Source: Hyphomicrobiales bacterium (GTDB lineage Bacteria > Pseudomonadota > Alphaproteobacteria > Rhizobiales > JAJFHB01). Taken from it: 11,285 nt of DNA. A program made the position numbers and the translations under genes. The DNA lies in NCBI GenBank assembly GCA_021775795.1, contig JAJFHB010000489.1, positions 1-11,285 of the forward strand, written 5' to 3'. Shown here piece by piece: positions 1-7,004 of this stretch. The notes under the pieces are model-generated. The model ran no database searches. It was not told where the DNA came from and saw only the letters and a program-made list of their open reading frames with translations. Every line of letters starts with the position of its first letter. The stretch's first letter is position 1.

Positions 1-2
1 TC

Positions 3-407
3 GAAATCTGGCAGGCGAACGCTCACGGCCGCTACAACCACCCGGCAGATACGCGCTCAGACAATTCTCTTGATCCGGATTTTCTCGGCTTTGGCCGCGC
101 CGGAACAGGTGCGGATACGGAAAACCGTTTCGTCTTTCAAACGGTAAAACCGGGCGCGCCGGACGCTGCGCAAGCGCCCCACATCAATGTTGTACTCTTC
201 ATGCGTGGCCTGCTCAGCCATACTTACACCCGTATTTATTTTTCCGATGAGGCTGCCGCCAATGCCAAAGATCCGGTGTTGCAGTCTGTTCCCGAAGACC
301 GCCGTGACACGTTGATAGCGGTGCGGGAGGATGCACAAGGCGGAGTGGTCTACCGTTTCGACATCCACATGCAGGGCGCACGCGAAACCGTTTTCTTCGA
401 CGTCTGA
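3..407 (+). CDS. pcaG: Protocatechuate 3,4-dioxygenase alpha subunit, 3' part only
   Basis: The open frame enters from the left edge and gives the last 134 residues of a protein of about 200, so roughly the first third is outside the window. The visible part begins EIWQANAHGRYNHPAD, the beta-strand signature of intradiol dioxygenases. It continues with QAPHINVVLFMRGLLSHTYTRIYF, which is typical of the alpha (PcaG) rather than the iron-binding beta (PcaH) subunit. In the known enzyme PcaG and PcaH form an (alpha-beta)n complex that opens the protocatechuate ring between the two hydroxyls to give 3-carboxy-cis,cis-muconate in the cytoplasm. The iron ligands belong to PcaH, which would normally lie just upstream. 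The stop codon is 25 bases before the CoA-transferase gene, consistent with one operon. The gene is cut by the window edge; I see no sign that it is broken. Confidence 0.93.
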   Translation, partial: EIWQANAHGRYNHPADTRSDNSLDPDFLGFGRAGTGADTENRFVFQTVKPGAPDAAQAPHINVVLFMRGLLSHTYTRIYFSDEAAANAKDPVLQSVPEDRRDTLIAVREDAQGGVVYRFDIHMQGARETVFFDV

Positions 408-432
408 AGCCCTGATACCGGGATATTGTTGA

Positions 433-1293
433 ATGGCAGAATTTCTATCACTTGCAGATGCAATCGAAAGTGCCATCAGCGATGGCGACAGCGTCGCCAT
501 GGAGGGTTTTACCCACCTGATCCCCCATGCTGCCGGTCACGAGATCATTCGCCAGCGCCGATCCGGGTTGCGCCTGATCCGCATGACGCCCGATATTATC
601 TACGACCAGATGATCGGCATGGGTTGTGCGGACCGGATCATGTATTCCTGGGGCGGCAATCCAGGCGTCGGCTCGCTGCACCGCTTTCGCGATGCCATAC
701 AGAACGGCTGGCCGGGACCCCTCGAGATTGACGAGCACAGCCATGCTGCCATGGCCAATGCCTATGATGCCGGCGCTGCCGGTCTGCCGTGTGCGGTATT
801 TCGCGGCTATCGCGGTGCCCAGCTCGCAGAGGTCAACCCGAACATAAAATCAATAAACTGCCCCTTTACCGGAGAGAAGCTGGCAGCGGTTCCCGCGATC
901 AGAGCCGATGTCGCCGTCATCCATGCCCAGAAAGCCAGCCGCAACGGAGATGTCCTTCTGGAAGGCATCGTCGGTGTGCAGAAGGAAGCTGTTCTTGGAG
1001 CAAAACGCTCGGTCGTGACCGTCGAGGAAATTGTTGATGACTTCGCAGACCTGCCGCCCAACGCGGTGATCCTGCCTTCCTGGACGATATCCGCCATTAC
1101 CTGCGTGCCCGGAGGGGCCCATCCCTCTTATGCGCATGGCTACTACAGCCGTGACAACGCTTTCTACAAGGCTTGGGACGAGATCGCCCGGGACCGTGAT
1201 GGTTTCCGTGCCTGGATGCAAGAACATGTTATCGGCGGAGGGCCGGAAGATTTCGCCCGCCACGGCAAGGCAGCAGGCGGGGTGGCGTCATGA
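433..1293 (+). CDS. catI: 3-oxoadipate CoA-transferase subunit A, CatI/GctA type
   Basis: This 286-residue protein is the A subunit of a class I CoA-transferase. It would form a heteromer with the next gene product and transfer CoA from succinyl-CoA to 3-oxoadipate, the penultimate step of the beta-ketoadipate pathway. The N-terminal GDSVAMEGFTHLIPHAAGHEII block and the later SWGGNPGVGSLHRFRDAI and FTGEKLAAVPAIRADVAVIHAQ blocks fit the CatI / glutaconate CoA-transferase A family. Its length also fits CatI (about 280) rather than the shorter PcaI (about 230). The start at 433 is weakly supported by a purine-rich GGGAT about 9 bases upstream. The stop overlaps the next start by 4 bases (ATGA), indicating translational coupling. 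Substrate assignment rests largely on the adjacent pcaG. A glutaconate or other dicarboxylate CoA-transferase remains possible. Confidence 0.85.
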   Translation: MAEFLSLADAIESAISDGDSVAMEGFTHLIPHAAGHEIIRQRRSGLRLIRMTPDIIYDQMIGMGCADRIMYSWGGNPGVGSLHRFRDAIQNGWPGPLEIDEHSHAAMANAYDAGAAGLPCAVFRGYRGAQLAEVNPNIKSINCPFTGEKLAAVPAIRADVAVIHAQKASRNGDVLLEGIVGVQKEAVLGAKRSVVTVEEIVDDFADLPPNAVILPSWTISAITCVPGGAHPSYAHGYYSRDNAFYKAWDEIARDRDGFRAWMQEHVIGGGPEDFARHGKAAGGVAS

Positions 1294-2060
1294 GTGACTA
1301 CACCGCCAACGAGATGATGAGCATCGCTGCTGCCCGGGCCTTGCGGAACGACGATATCTGTTTCGTCGGCATCGGCCTGCCATCGGAGGCTGCCAACCTT
1401 GCCCGCCTGACACATGCCCCAGGTCTCACATTGATCTATGAATCGGGAACCCTTGCGACAAAGCCCGACGTGCTGCCGCTGTCGATCGGCGATGGCGAGT
1501 TATGCGAAACCGCTCTGACCACCGTCTCCGTGCCGGAGATGTTTCGCTACTGGTTGCAGGGTGGACGCATAACTGTGGGCTTCCTGGGCGCCGCCCAGTT
1601 GGATCGGTTCGGCAACATCAATACCACCGTCATCGGCGACTACAATGATCCCAAGGTCCGCTTGCCGGGCGGCGGCGGCGCACCGGAGATCGCCACTTCG
1701 TGCGGTGAGATTTTCATTGTCATGCGCCAGTCAGATCGCGGCTTCGTCGACAAGATCGACTTCTTCACCTCGCTTGGCCACGGCACCGGCGGCGATGATC
1801 GTCTGCGCACCTATGGTGTCACCACCAAGGGACCAAGCCGTCTCGTGACAGATCTCTGCATCATGGAGCCCGACCCGGAAACCAAGGAGTTCACGGTAAC
1901 CTCGATTCATCCAGGTGTTACGCGAACTAAGATCGAGGAAAACACCGGCTGGGCAGTGAAATTTGCCGATGAGGTGGCGGAAACACCCCATCCCAACGCT
2001 GAAGAGCTTGAAGTTCTCCGTGCTCTGAAAGCCCGCACTGCGGCAGCACATAGTGCCTGA
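1290..2060 (+). CDS. catJ: 3-oxoadipate CoA-transferase subunit B, CatJ/GctB type
   Basis: This 256-residue protein is the B subunit paired with the preceding A subunit. In this family the B subunit carries the catalytic glutamate that forms the enzyme-CoA thioester. The likely residue here is Glu51, in LTLIYESGTLATKP. Other family hallmarks are the glycine-rich FVGIGLPSEAANLARL near residues 25-40, GFLGAAQLDRFGNINTTVIGD in the middle, and RLPGGGGAPEIATSCGEIF. The C-terminal half contains VTDLCIMEPDPETKEFTVTSIHPGVT. The length agrees with CatJ (about 255-260) and is longer than PcaJ (about 210). It starts inside the stop of subunit A, so the two should be made in equal amounts. With PcaG upstream, the natural reading is conversion of 3-oxoadipate to 3-oxoadipyl-CoA. 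The thiolase (PcaF) and the pathway regulator are not in the window. Confidence 0.86.
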   Translation: MSDYTANEMMSIAAARALRNDDICFVGIGLPSEAANLARLTHAPGLTLIYESGTLATKPDVLPLSIGDGELCETALTTVSVPEMFRYWLQGGRITVGFLGAAQLDRFGNINTTVIGDYNDPKVRLPGGGGAPEIATSCGEIFIVMRQSDRGFVDKIDFFTSLGHGTGGDDRLRTYGVTTKGPSRLVTDLCIMEPDPETKEFTVTSIHPGVTRTKIEENTGWAVKFADEVAETPHPNAEELEVLRALKARTAAAHSA

Positions 2061-2130
2061 AACCCTGCCGGTTTGGCGGTTCACAAAACTTGCATGCGGT
2101 TGGAGGCTCACGTATCTGTCGCGTGAAAGT

Positions 2131-2151
2131 AGCGCCGGTGGTGCCGGCGCT
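2131..2151 (+). terminator. GC-rich hairpin between catJ and hyuA
   Basis: A perfect inverted repeat, AGCGCCGG, five-base loop TGGTG, then CCGGCGCT, lies 70 bases after the catJ stop and 39 bases before the hyuA start. It could end or attenuate transcription of the pca/cat operon. No T-run follows, so it is not a textbook intrinsic terminator. It may instead protect the 3' end of the mRNA or separate two transcription units. Confidence 0.4.
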
Positions 2152-2190
2152 GCCCTTCGATGAAACAAACTCAAGCCGGAGCGCCCGCCT

Positions 2191-4275
2191 GTGACAGCGC
2201 CTTCTCATCGCGTTCGCCTTGCCGTCGATATTGGCGGCACCTTTACCGATGTCGTTCTTGAACATGGCGAAGGTGCACTTGAGACAATCAAGGTCCTGAC
2301 CACACCGAGTAACCCTGAGCAAGGCGTCCTGGATGGCGTGCGTGCGGTTCTTGACAGTACCGGTGTTGCTGCTGGTGACATCAGTCTGTTTGTGCATGGC
2401 ACGACGCTTGCGACGAACGCCCTGATTGAGCGCAAAGGCGCGCGAACTGCCCTCATTGTTACGCAAGGGCATCGTGATTCCCTGGAAATGGCCTATGAGA
2501 ATCGCTTCGCACAATATGATCTCATGGCTGAACGGCCTCAACCTTTGGTCCCGCGCCACTTGCGGTTGCCGGTAGAAGAACGCATGGACTGGCAGGGCAA
2601 CGCCCTTGTGTCCTTAAACCGCGAAAGTGTGAAAGCGCTTGTCCCGACATTGCGGGACGAGGGTATCGAGAGCCTGGCGATCGGCCTCTTGCACGCCTAC
2701 GCAAATCCTGATCACGAAATGCAGGTGGCGGACATTGTAAGCGCTGCTTTGCCTGGTCTTGCGATCTCCCTGTCCAGCAGTGTGGCGCCCGAAATACGCG
2801 AGTATGAACGGCAATCAACGACGGTTGCGAACGCCTATGTTCAGCCAATGATGTCACGCTATCTGCGGGCTCTCGAAAGCGCACTTGGCGACATGGGGTT
2901 GGCCTGTCCCTTCTATCTGATGACTTCAGGGGGCGGATTGACAACGGTTGATGCCGCTGCCCGTTTTCCCATCCGGCTTGTGGAATCTGGCCCCGCCGGC
3001 GGCGCTATCCTCGCCAGCCGCATTGCCCTTGAGTGCGGCCTGGATGAAGTCGTTTCTTTCGACATGGGTGGCACCACAGCGAAGATATGTCTTATCGACG
3101 ATGGCGCCCCGCAACTGTCGCGCTTTTTTGAAGTCGACCGGGCATACCGGTTCATGAAGGGCAGTGGCCTGCCGATCAAGATACCGGTGATCGAGATGGT
3201 GGAGATCGGAACCGGCGGCGGCTCAATTGCCAGTGTTGACGGGGTTCGGCGCCTGTCCGTTGGCCCTCACAGTGCCGGTGCTGATCCGGGGCCTGCCTGC
3301 TATGACCAGGGCGGCACGGAGCCGACAGTGACGGATGCTGATCTAGTGCTCGGCCGCATTGACCCGCAGGGTTTTGCCGGCGGCTCGGTCCTGCTTGATT
3401 CGGACAAGGCTGGTGCAGCGATTGCCGGGAAAGTGGCAACACCACTTGATCTCGAAATTGTAGACGGCGCTTTCGGCATTGTCGAAATGGCAGACGAAGC
3501 CATGGCAAATGCCTCGCGCGTACATGCCATCGAATGGGGCAAGGACATTGCCCGGCGCACCATGATTGCCTTTGGAGGTGCAGCGCCTTTGCATGCAGCA
3601 AGGCTGGCTCAGAAGCTTGAAATCGAACGGGTCATCGTGCCGTCTGGAGCCGGCGTCGGCTCAGCCCTCGGTTTCCTTTCAGCACCAGTTGCCTTTGAAG
3701 TTGTGCGCAGCCGTTACATGCGCCTGGACGCCTTTGATCCCGAAATGATCAATGAACTGTTTGAAGGCATGAGAGCGGAAGCCGAGGAAATCGTCAGAAC
3801 AGCGGCACCTGATGGCGACCTGATTGAAAAGCGTGCGGCTGCCATGCGGTATGTGGGTCAGGGTCACGAGATCATGGTGACCCTGGAAAATGACGGCGTC
3901 ACCGCTGATCATCAAAAAGCCTTGCGGGAAGAGTTTTCGCGAACCTACGAAGGCGTTTACGGGCGCAGTGTGCCGCACCTTGATGTTGAGGTTCTGGTCT
4001 GGACGTTGATCCTGTCGTCGCCGGTGAAAGCGCCAGAACCCGCGAGGCCGGTTTCATCTGATCTAGTGCCGCAGGCAAAGGCCACGCGACAGTTGTTTGA
4101 TGCAACCTCCAAGACCTGGCTCGATGTGCCGGTCTATGCCCGTGAAACATTACCCGCTGGTGTTGAAATTGCCGGGCCTCTGATTGTCGTTGAAGACCAG
4201 ACAACAACCATCGTGCCGCCGCATATGAGCTTGCAGGTGAACGCCCTTGGTTACCTGGACTTGCGCGCAAACTAG
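2191..4275 (+). CDS. hyuA: Hydantoinase/oxoprolinase family protein, HyuA type (lone A subunit)
   Basis: This 694-residue protein has the full length of N-methylhydantoinase A. Members are ATP-dependent ring-opening or carboxylating subunits with an actin/hexokinase-like fold. Visible hallmarks are the N-terminal phosphate-binding VDIGGTFTDVVL (Asp13), LFVHGTTLATNALIERKGARTALI near residue 70, and a second phosphate loop FDMGGTTAKICLID around residue 290. SAGADPGPACY lies at 361-371, followed by TVTDADLVLGRI, and AFGGAAPLHAARLA lies near 460. The start is GTG, with GGAG nine bases upstream; the ATG at 2160 is out of frame. Characterised enzymes of this family normally need a B subunit (HyuB) encoded next door, and none is present. 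The next gene downstream is a transporter of another type. The substrate cannot be assigned: hydantoins, 5-oxoproline and, in the acetone/acetophenone carboxylase branch, ketones are all known for relatives. Confidence 0.9.
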   Translation: MTAPSHRVRLAVDIGGTFTDVVLEHGEGALETIKVLTTPSNPEQGVLDGVRAVLDSTGVAAGDISLFVHGTTLATNALIERKGARTALIVTQGHRDSLEMAYENRFAQYDLMAERPQPLVPRHLRLPVEERMDWQGNALVSLNRESVKALVPTLRDEGIESLAIGLLHAYANPDHEMQVADIVSAALPGLAISLSSSVAPEIREYERQSTTVANAYVQPMMSRYLRALESALGDMGLACPFYLMTSGGGLTTVDAAARFPIRLVESGPAGGAILASRIALECGLDEVVSFDMGGTTAKICLIDDGAPQLSRFFEVDRAYRFMKGSGLPIKIPVIEMVEIGTGGGSIASVDGVRRLSVGPHSAGADPGPACYDQGGTEPTVTDADLVLGRIDPQGFAGGSVLLDSDKAGAAIAGKVATPLDLEIVDGAFGIVEMADEAMANASRVHAIEWGKDIARRTMIAFGGAAPLHAARLAQKLEIERVIVPSGAGVGSALGFLSAPVAFEVVRSRYMRLDAFDPEMINELFEGMRAEAEEIVRTAAPDGDLIEKRAAAMRYVGQGHEIMVTLENDGVTADHQKALREEFSRTYEGVYGRSVPHLDVEVLVWTLILSSPVKAPEPARPVSSDLVPQAKATRQLFDATSKTWLDVPVYARETLPAGVEIAGPLIVVEDQTTTIVPPHMSLQVNALGYLDLRAN

Positions 4276-4314
4276 TTGCCAATTCAGACTTTGTGATCGC
4301 TCCATAGGCTCCAG

Positions 4315-4328
4315 TTGATCTTTATCAA
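4315..4328 (+). promoter_or_regulatory. FNR/Anr/FixK-type operator
   Basis: TTGATCTTTATCAA is an exact match to the FNR-family consensus TTGAT-N4-ATCAA. It lies in the 148-base gap upstream of the ACR3 gene, its centre about 102 bases before the ATG at 4424. If it acts as a class II activator site (centred near -41.5), transcription would start near 4363. That leaves a leader of about 60 bases and argues against the alternative GTG start at 4367. Binding by an oxygen-sensing FnrL/FixK-like regulator is inferred from the motif only. Confidence 0.72.
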
Positions 4329-4423
4329 GGCGGCGTTCCTGTTCGTGGTCTTAACACAAGGCAGCTGTGTTTGTTGTGCAGCCCAAGCTACCGGCATTCG
4401 ATACGAACAGGGATGTGAGATTT

Positions 4424-5506
4424 ATGAAGGGTGAGAGCGTCGCGTTAGCTGCAAAGCCTGCAGGCGGGATTGGTTTCTTCGAAAAATGGCTTTCGGGGTG
4501 GATCGCTCTGTGCATCGCTGTGGGCATCGCCCTGGGCAGCGCGATGCCGGGTCTGTTTCAGTTCCTTGCAGGCCTGGAATACGCATCAGTCAATTTAGTC
4601 GTAGCCGTGCTCATCTGGGGAATGGTCTACCCCATGATGGTAAATGTGGATTTCACCAGCCTTCGTCATATCGGTGACCGGCCAAAGGGACTGGTCATCA
4701 CCCTCGTCGTTAACTGGCTGATTAAGCCGTTTACGATGGCAGCCCTTGGCGTGTTGTTCTTTGAAGTCTTGTTTGCGGGCATCATTGCTCCCGCCGATGC
4801 ACAACAATACATCGCCGGGCTCATTCTGCTTGGCGCCGCTCCTTGCACCGCGATGGTATTTGTGTGGTCGCAACTCACACGCGGAGACGCGACTTACACC
4901 CTCGTCCAGGTGTCGGTGAATGATGTCATCATGGTCTTCGCGTTTGCGCCAATTGTCGCCTTGCTGCTCGGCGTCACAGATTTCGATGTCCCGTGGCCGA
5001 CACTGATTTTGTCTGTCGGGCTGTATGTGGTTTTTCCACTCATTGCCGGCGCAGTTACCCGAAGCTGTCTGACTGCCCATGCCAAAAATGCAGAAGCCGC
5101 CGAGGCTGCAGTTGTTCGGTTCACCAATCGGGTCAAGCCGCTCTCGGTGGTTGCACTTCTCGCTACGGTGGTCCTGCTTTTCGGCTTCCAGGGTCACGTG
5201 ATTCTCGATCGCCCCGCACTCATTGCACTGATCGCCGTGCCGCTCCTGATACAGTCCTATGGTATCTTTGCCCTCGCCTATGCTGCTGCCTACCTGTGGC
5301 GGGTACCGTTCAATGTTGCAGCGCCGTGCGCCCTTATCGGAACTTCAAACTTCTTTGAGTTGGCCGTTGCCGTCGCCATTAGCCTCTTTGGCCTCAATTC
5401 CGGCGCCGCACTGACAACTGTGGTTGGTGTGCTGGTCGAGGTCCCGGTCATGCTGTCGCTTGTCGCTTTCGCAAACCGCACGCGCGGCTTGTTTCCAGCG
5501 GCATAG
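4424..5506 (+). CDS. acr3: ACR3-family arsenite efflux permease
   Basis: This 360-residue, very hydrophobic inner-membrane protein has about ten predicted transmembrane segments. ACR3 permeases export As(III), and in some cases Sb(III), using the proton-motive force. Family hallmarks seen are [21 protein letters not shown] and the [21 protein letters not shown] segment with the essential cysteine (Cys141). [14 protein letters not shown] is also present, and [15 protein letters not shown] near the C-terminus carries a conserved glutamate (Glu339). I chose the ATG at 4424 because AGGGA lies ten bases before it and the family usually begins shortly before the first membrane segment. A GTG at 4367 would add 19 residues. 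The gene follows an FNR-type box and precedes a small cysteine-rich gene by 36 bases. No arsR, arsC or arsH accompanies it, unusual for a resistance operon, so a different physiological substrate cannot be excluded. Confidence 0.9.
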   Translation: MKGESVALAAKPAGGIGFFEKWLSGWIALCIAVGIALGSAMPGLFQFLAGLEYASVNLVVAVLIWGMVYPMMVNVDFTSLRHIGDRPKGLVITLVVNWLIKPFTMAALGVLFFEVLFAGIIAPADAQQYIAGLILLGAAPCTAMVFVWSQLTRGDATYTLVQVSVNDVIMVFAFAPIVALLLGVTDFDVPWPTLILSVGLYVVFPLIAGAVTRSCLTAHAKNAEAAEAAVVRFTNRVKPLSVVALLATVVLLFGFQGHVILDRPALIALIAVPLLIQSYGIFALAYAAAYLWRVPFNVAAPCALIGTSNFFELAVAVAISLFGLNSGAALTTVVGVLVEVPVMLSLVAFANRTRGLFPAA

Positions 5507-5542
5507 GGAACCCCAGGAAAAACTTCGATGAGGAATGCTATT

Positions 5543-5788
5543 ATGAATGAACACAAGGCTTGCTATGGAACGATGTTCCACGACACGCTGCATTTCACAG
5601 CAAACAAAGACATGAAAGGTAAGGTCTTCAGCTTTGAGCTTGGTTCTTTGGGCCTGGTACGTTCCAACCATCTGGTCCATGCGGATATCTCAGAGTGGGA
5701 CGATTGCCTGGCATGTCCGGAATTCGATCATTGTTACAAATTTTGCATGGCCAAACTGGCCTTGGAGTCAGCCATCGCAGATGGCTAA
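5543..5788 (+). CDS. Small cysteine-cluster protein, unknown function
   Basis: This 81-residue protein is not one I can name. It is acidic, soluble, and has no signal peptide or membrane segment. Its notable feature is a C-terminal cluster C-x2-C-x5-C-x3-C (Cys55, Cys58, Cys64, Cys68) in EWDDCLACPEFDHCYKFCMA, plus Cys7. That spacing could bind zinc, an Fe-S cluster or a thiophilic metalloid such as As(III); this is inference. The start at 5543 is preceded by GAGGAA with a seven-base gap, ideal for a ribosome site. An in-frame ATG at 5528, with AGGAAA upstream, would add five residues. It begins 36 bases after the permease stop and is followed by a strong terminator, so the pair is very likely co-transcribed from the promoter with the FNR-type box. 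A link to arsenite or redox/oxygen status is suggested by that arrangement only. Confidence 0.8.
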   Translation: MNEHKACYGTMFHDTLHFTANKDMKGKVFSFELGSLGLVRSNHLVHADISEWDDCLACPEFDHCYKFCMAKLALESAIADG

Positions 5789-5848
5789 CCATCCATCTGT
5801 TGGCATCGCCCCCGCGCCGACAATGTTCAACTCCGGGGCAATGGAGTC

Positions 5849-5885
5849 TGCTGCGCGGCTCGAATTCGTCCTCCGCCGCGCAGCA
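5849..5885 (+). terminator. Intrinsic terminator between convergent genes
   Basis: Perfect 11-base arms, TGCTGCGCGGC and GCCGCGCAGCA, enclose a 15-base loop that itself contains the palindrome CGAATTCG. On the plus strand the hairpin is followed by the partly T-rich GGTGTTGTTT. It lies 60 bases after the stop of the small cysteine-cluster gene and 29 bases before the end of the oppositely oriented gene. It should therefore end the acr3 transcript. No T-run follows it on the minus strand. Confidence 0.7.
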
Positions 5886-5914
5886 CGGTGTTGTTTCAAG
5901 GCAACCAACCAACC

Positions 5915-6295
5915 CTAGAAGTCGTGCGGATTGCCTTCGACGAGTATGCCGTTGCCGTGGATGTTATCGTCTCTGTACATGGTCATCGCCGGGCCATCGA
6001 CCAGCACGTCCCAGCAGCGTTCCGGGCTTTCGCCGTATGTGAAACACATGACGCCTTCATCGACGCGCCAGGAACCGCTATAGCCGCTCGCTTTGATGCT
6101 GCCGTCGGGATCGTAATATTCGGCAAAGCCATTATCCAGCATGCTGCCCTGATAGGTCTTGCCGCTGACCGCCGCTTCGATCTCGGTCTTCGATGACAGA
6201 TCAACCGCAAATGCCGATGTTGCCATCGTGCCGGCCAGCAACGTTGCCGCCGCCAGAAGGGACACTTCTCGCAGTGCCTTGTGTCTTGTGTTCAT
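5915..6295 (-). CDS. Small exported protein, unknown function
   Basis: This 126-residue protein begins with a typical Sec signal peptide: basic MNTRHKALRE, a hydrophobic stretch LLAAATLLAG, and a likely cleavage site after ATSAFA (residue 30). The mature part is about 96 residues. It contains a run reading AEYYDPDGSIKASGYSGSWRVDEGVMCFTY followed by ERCW. The two cysteines (Cys84, Cys94) could form a disulfide in the periplasm. The pattern of an aromatic/glycine-rich strand followed by a cysteine strand recalls small beta-rich secreted proteins of the DUF995 kind in Hyphomicrobiales, but this is only a resemblance. The ATG at 6295 is chosen over an upstream TTG at 6310 because GGGAG lies about eight bases before it and the signal peptide then starts normally. 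It probably has its own promoter in the gap upstream. Confidence 0.8.
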   Translation of the reverse strand: MNTRHKALREVSLLAAATLLAGTMATSAFAVDLSSKTEIEAAVSGKTYQGSMLDNGFAEYYDPDGSIKASGYSGSWRVDEGVMCFTYGESPERCWDVLVDGPAMTMYRDDNIHGNGILVEGNPHDF

Positions 6296-6620
6296 TGTGA
6301 CATCTCCCAAGTTTCATCGCTACATCACACAGGCAGCGCTTGGGTGTACGGACTGTTCACGCGTGCGCACCGCCTTGAGACGAGCGCACGTTAGCAGGCG
6401 CGCCGGCGGCGCAATTGACTGAGATTGCTGTTCTTGAGTCGTAGTGCTCGATATTTTCTCGCCACCTTACTCAACCAAGTGGGAGGTGCCGCTTTGAGGT
6501 AAGCAGGGGAGGTGATTTTCGCCTCGCTCTACGAACACTTCGGCCTTTTATCGCGCACCCACCTGGCTTTGAACTCGATCTTTGGCAGGGTCTCCGGCGC
6601 CGGACATCGGCTCAATCCCC
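6296..6620. other. Gene-free stretch between two minus-strand genes
   Basis: No convincing coding region is seen in these 325 bases. The segment must contain the promoter of the exported-protein gene ending at 6295, but I cannot place -35/-10 boxes with confidence. Two hairpin-capable repeats are visible. CGTGCGC (6362-6368) pairs with GCGCACG (6384-6390), and GCGCC-GGC-GGCGC occupies 6400-6412. Further right, CCTTACTCAA near 6464 and TTGAGGTAAG near 6495 form an imperfect inverted repeat. No function is assigned to any of these. Confidence 0.5.
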
Positions 6621-7004
6621 TCACTCGACGGTGACGTTCACCATGTTCTCGTAGATATCCACCTGAATCCAGACATTGCCGTTGACGATTCGCCGCCCTG
6701 CGCTGCCGTCGATGTGACCGCTCTGGATCAACTGCTCCATGCGCGCCCGATTGGCGATGGAATCAAAGAATGCATCGCTCTGGTCACCCGGATCGCGCAC
6801 CTTGAAGCGGTGGTAGTTGGCGCGGTCCTGGCGGATGATCTGCCACGGTTCGGTCAATCGCTCACCGTGTGAATTTAGGTGGTCGGCAGAGCCGAGGAAC
6901 GCTCTGTAGGATTCAATGATTTGTGCCTTTGCGGGGGTCGTTGTCCCGCTGGAAACAATGAGCAGGACCGCGGCTGCTATGAACAGTCGGAATGAATTGG
7001 GCAT
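6621..7004 (-). CDS. Small exported protein, unknown function
   Basis: I do not recognise this 127-residue protein. It has an evident signal peptide: MPNSFRLF, hydrophobic IAAAVLLIVSS, and a likely cleavage site after TTTPAKA (residue 27). The mature protein is therefore about 100 residues in the periplasm or outside the cell. The mature part is hydrophilic, cysteine-free, and rich in Arg, Asp and Asn. It ends in a probable beta-strand segment, GNVWIQVDIYENMVNVTVE. An AGGAAGG ribosome site lies five bases before the ATG, which supports both the start and real translation. It lies on the same strand as the other exported-protein gene but 325 bases away from it, so they are probably separate units. 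Immediately upstream is a perfect palindrome that may be its operator. Confidence 0.78.
   Translation of the reverse strand: MPNSFRLFIAAAVLLIVSSGTTTPAKAQIIESYRAFLGSADHLNSHGERLTEPWQIIRQDRANYHRFKVRDPGDQSDAFFDSIANRARMEQLIQSGHIDGSAGRRIVNGNVWIQVDIYENMVNVTVE

Noticed and set aside
433..1293. Long minus-strand and alternative plus-strand open frames inside the CoA-transferase, hyuA, ligase and cyclase genes
   Set aside because: They lie entirely within well-recognised genes in another frame and show no family resemblance; typical shadow frames of G+C-rich coding DNA.
4367..4423. Alternative GTG start that would lengthen the ACR3 permease by 19 residues
   Set aside because: The added residues do not resemble the family N-terminus. 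If the FNR-type box acts as a class II site, transcription would begin almost at this codon. The ATG at 4424 has a better-placed ribosome site.
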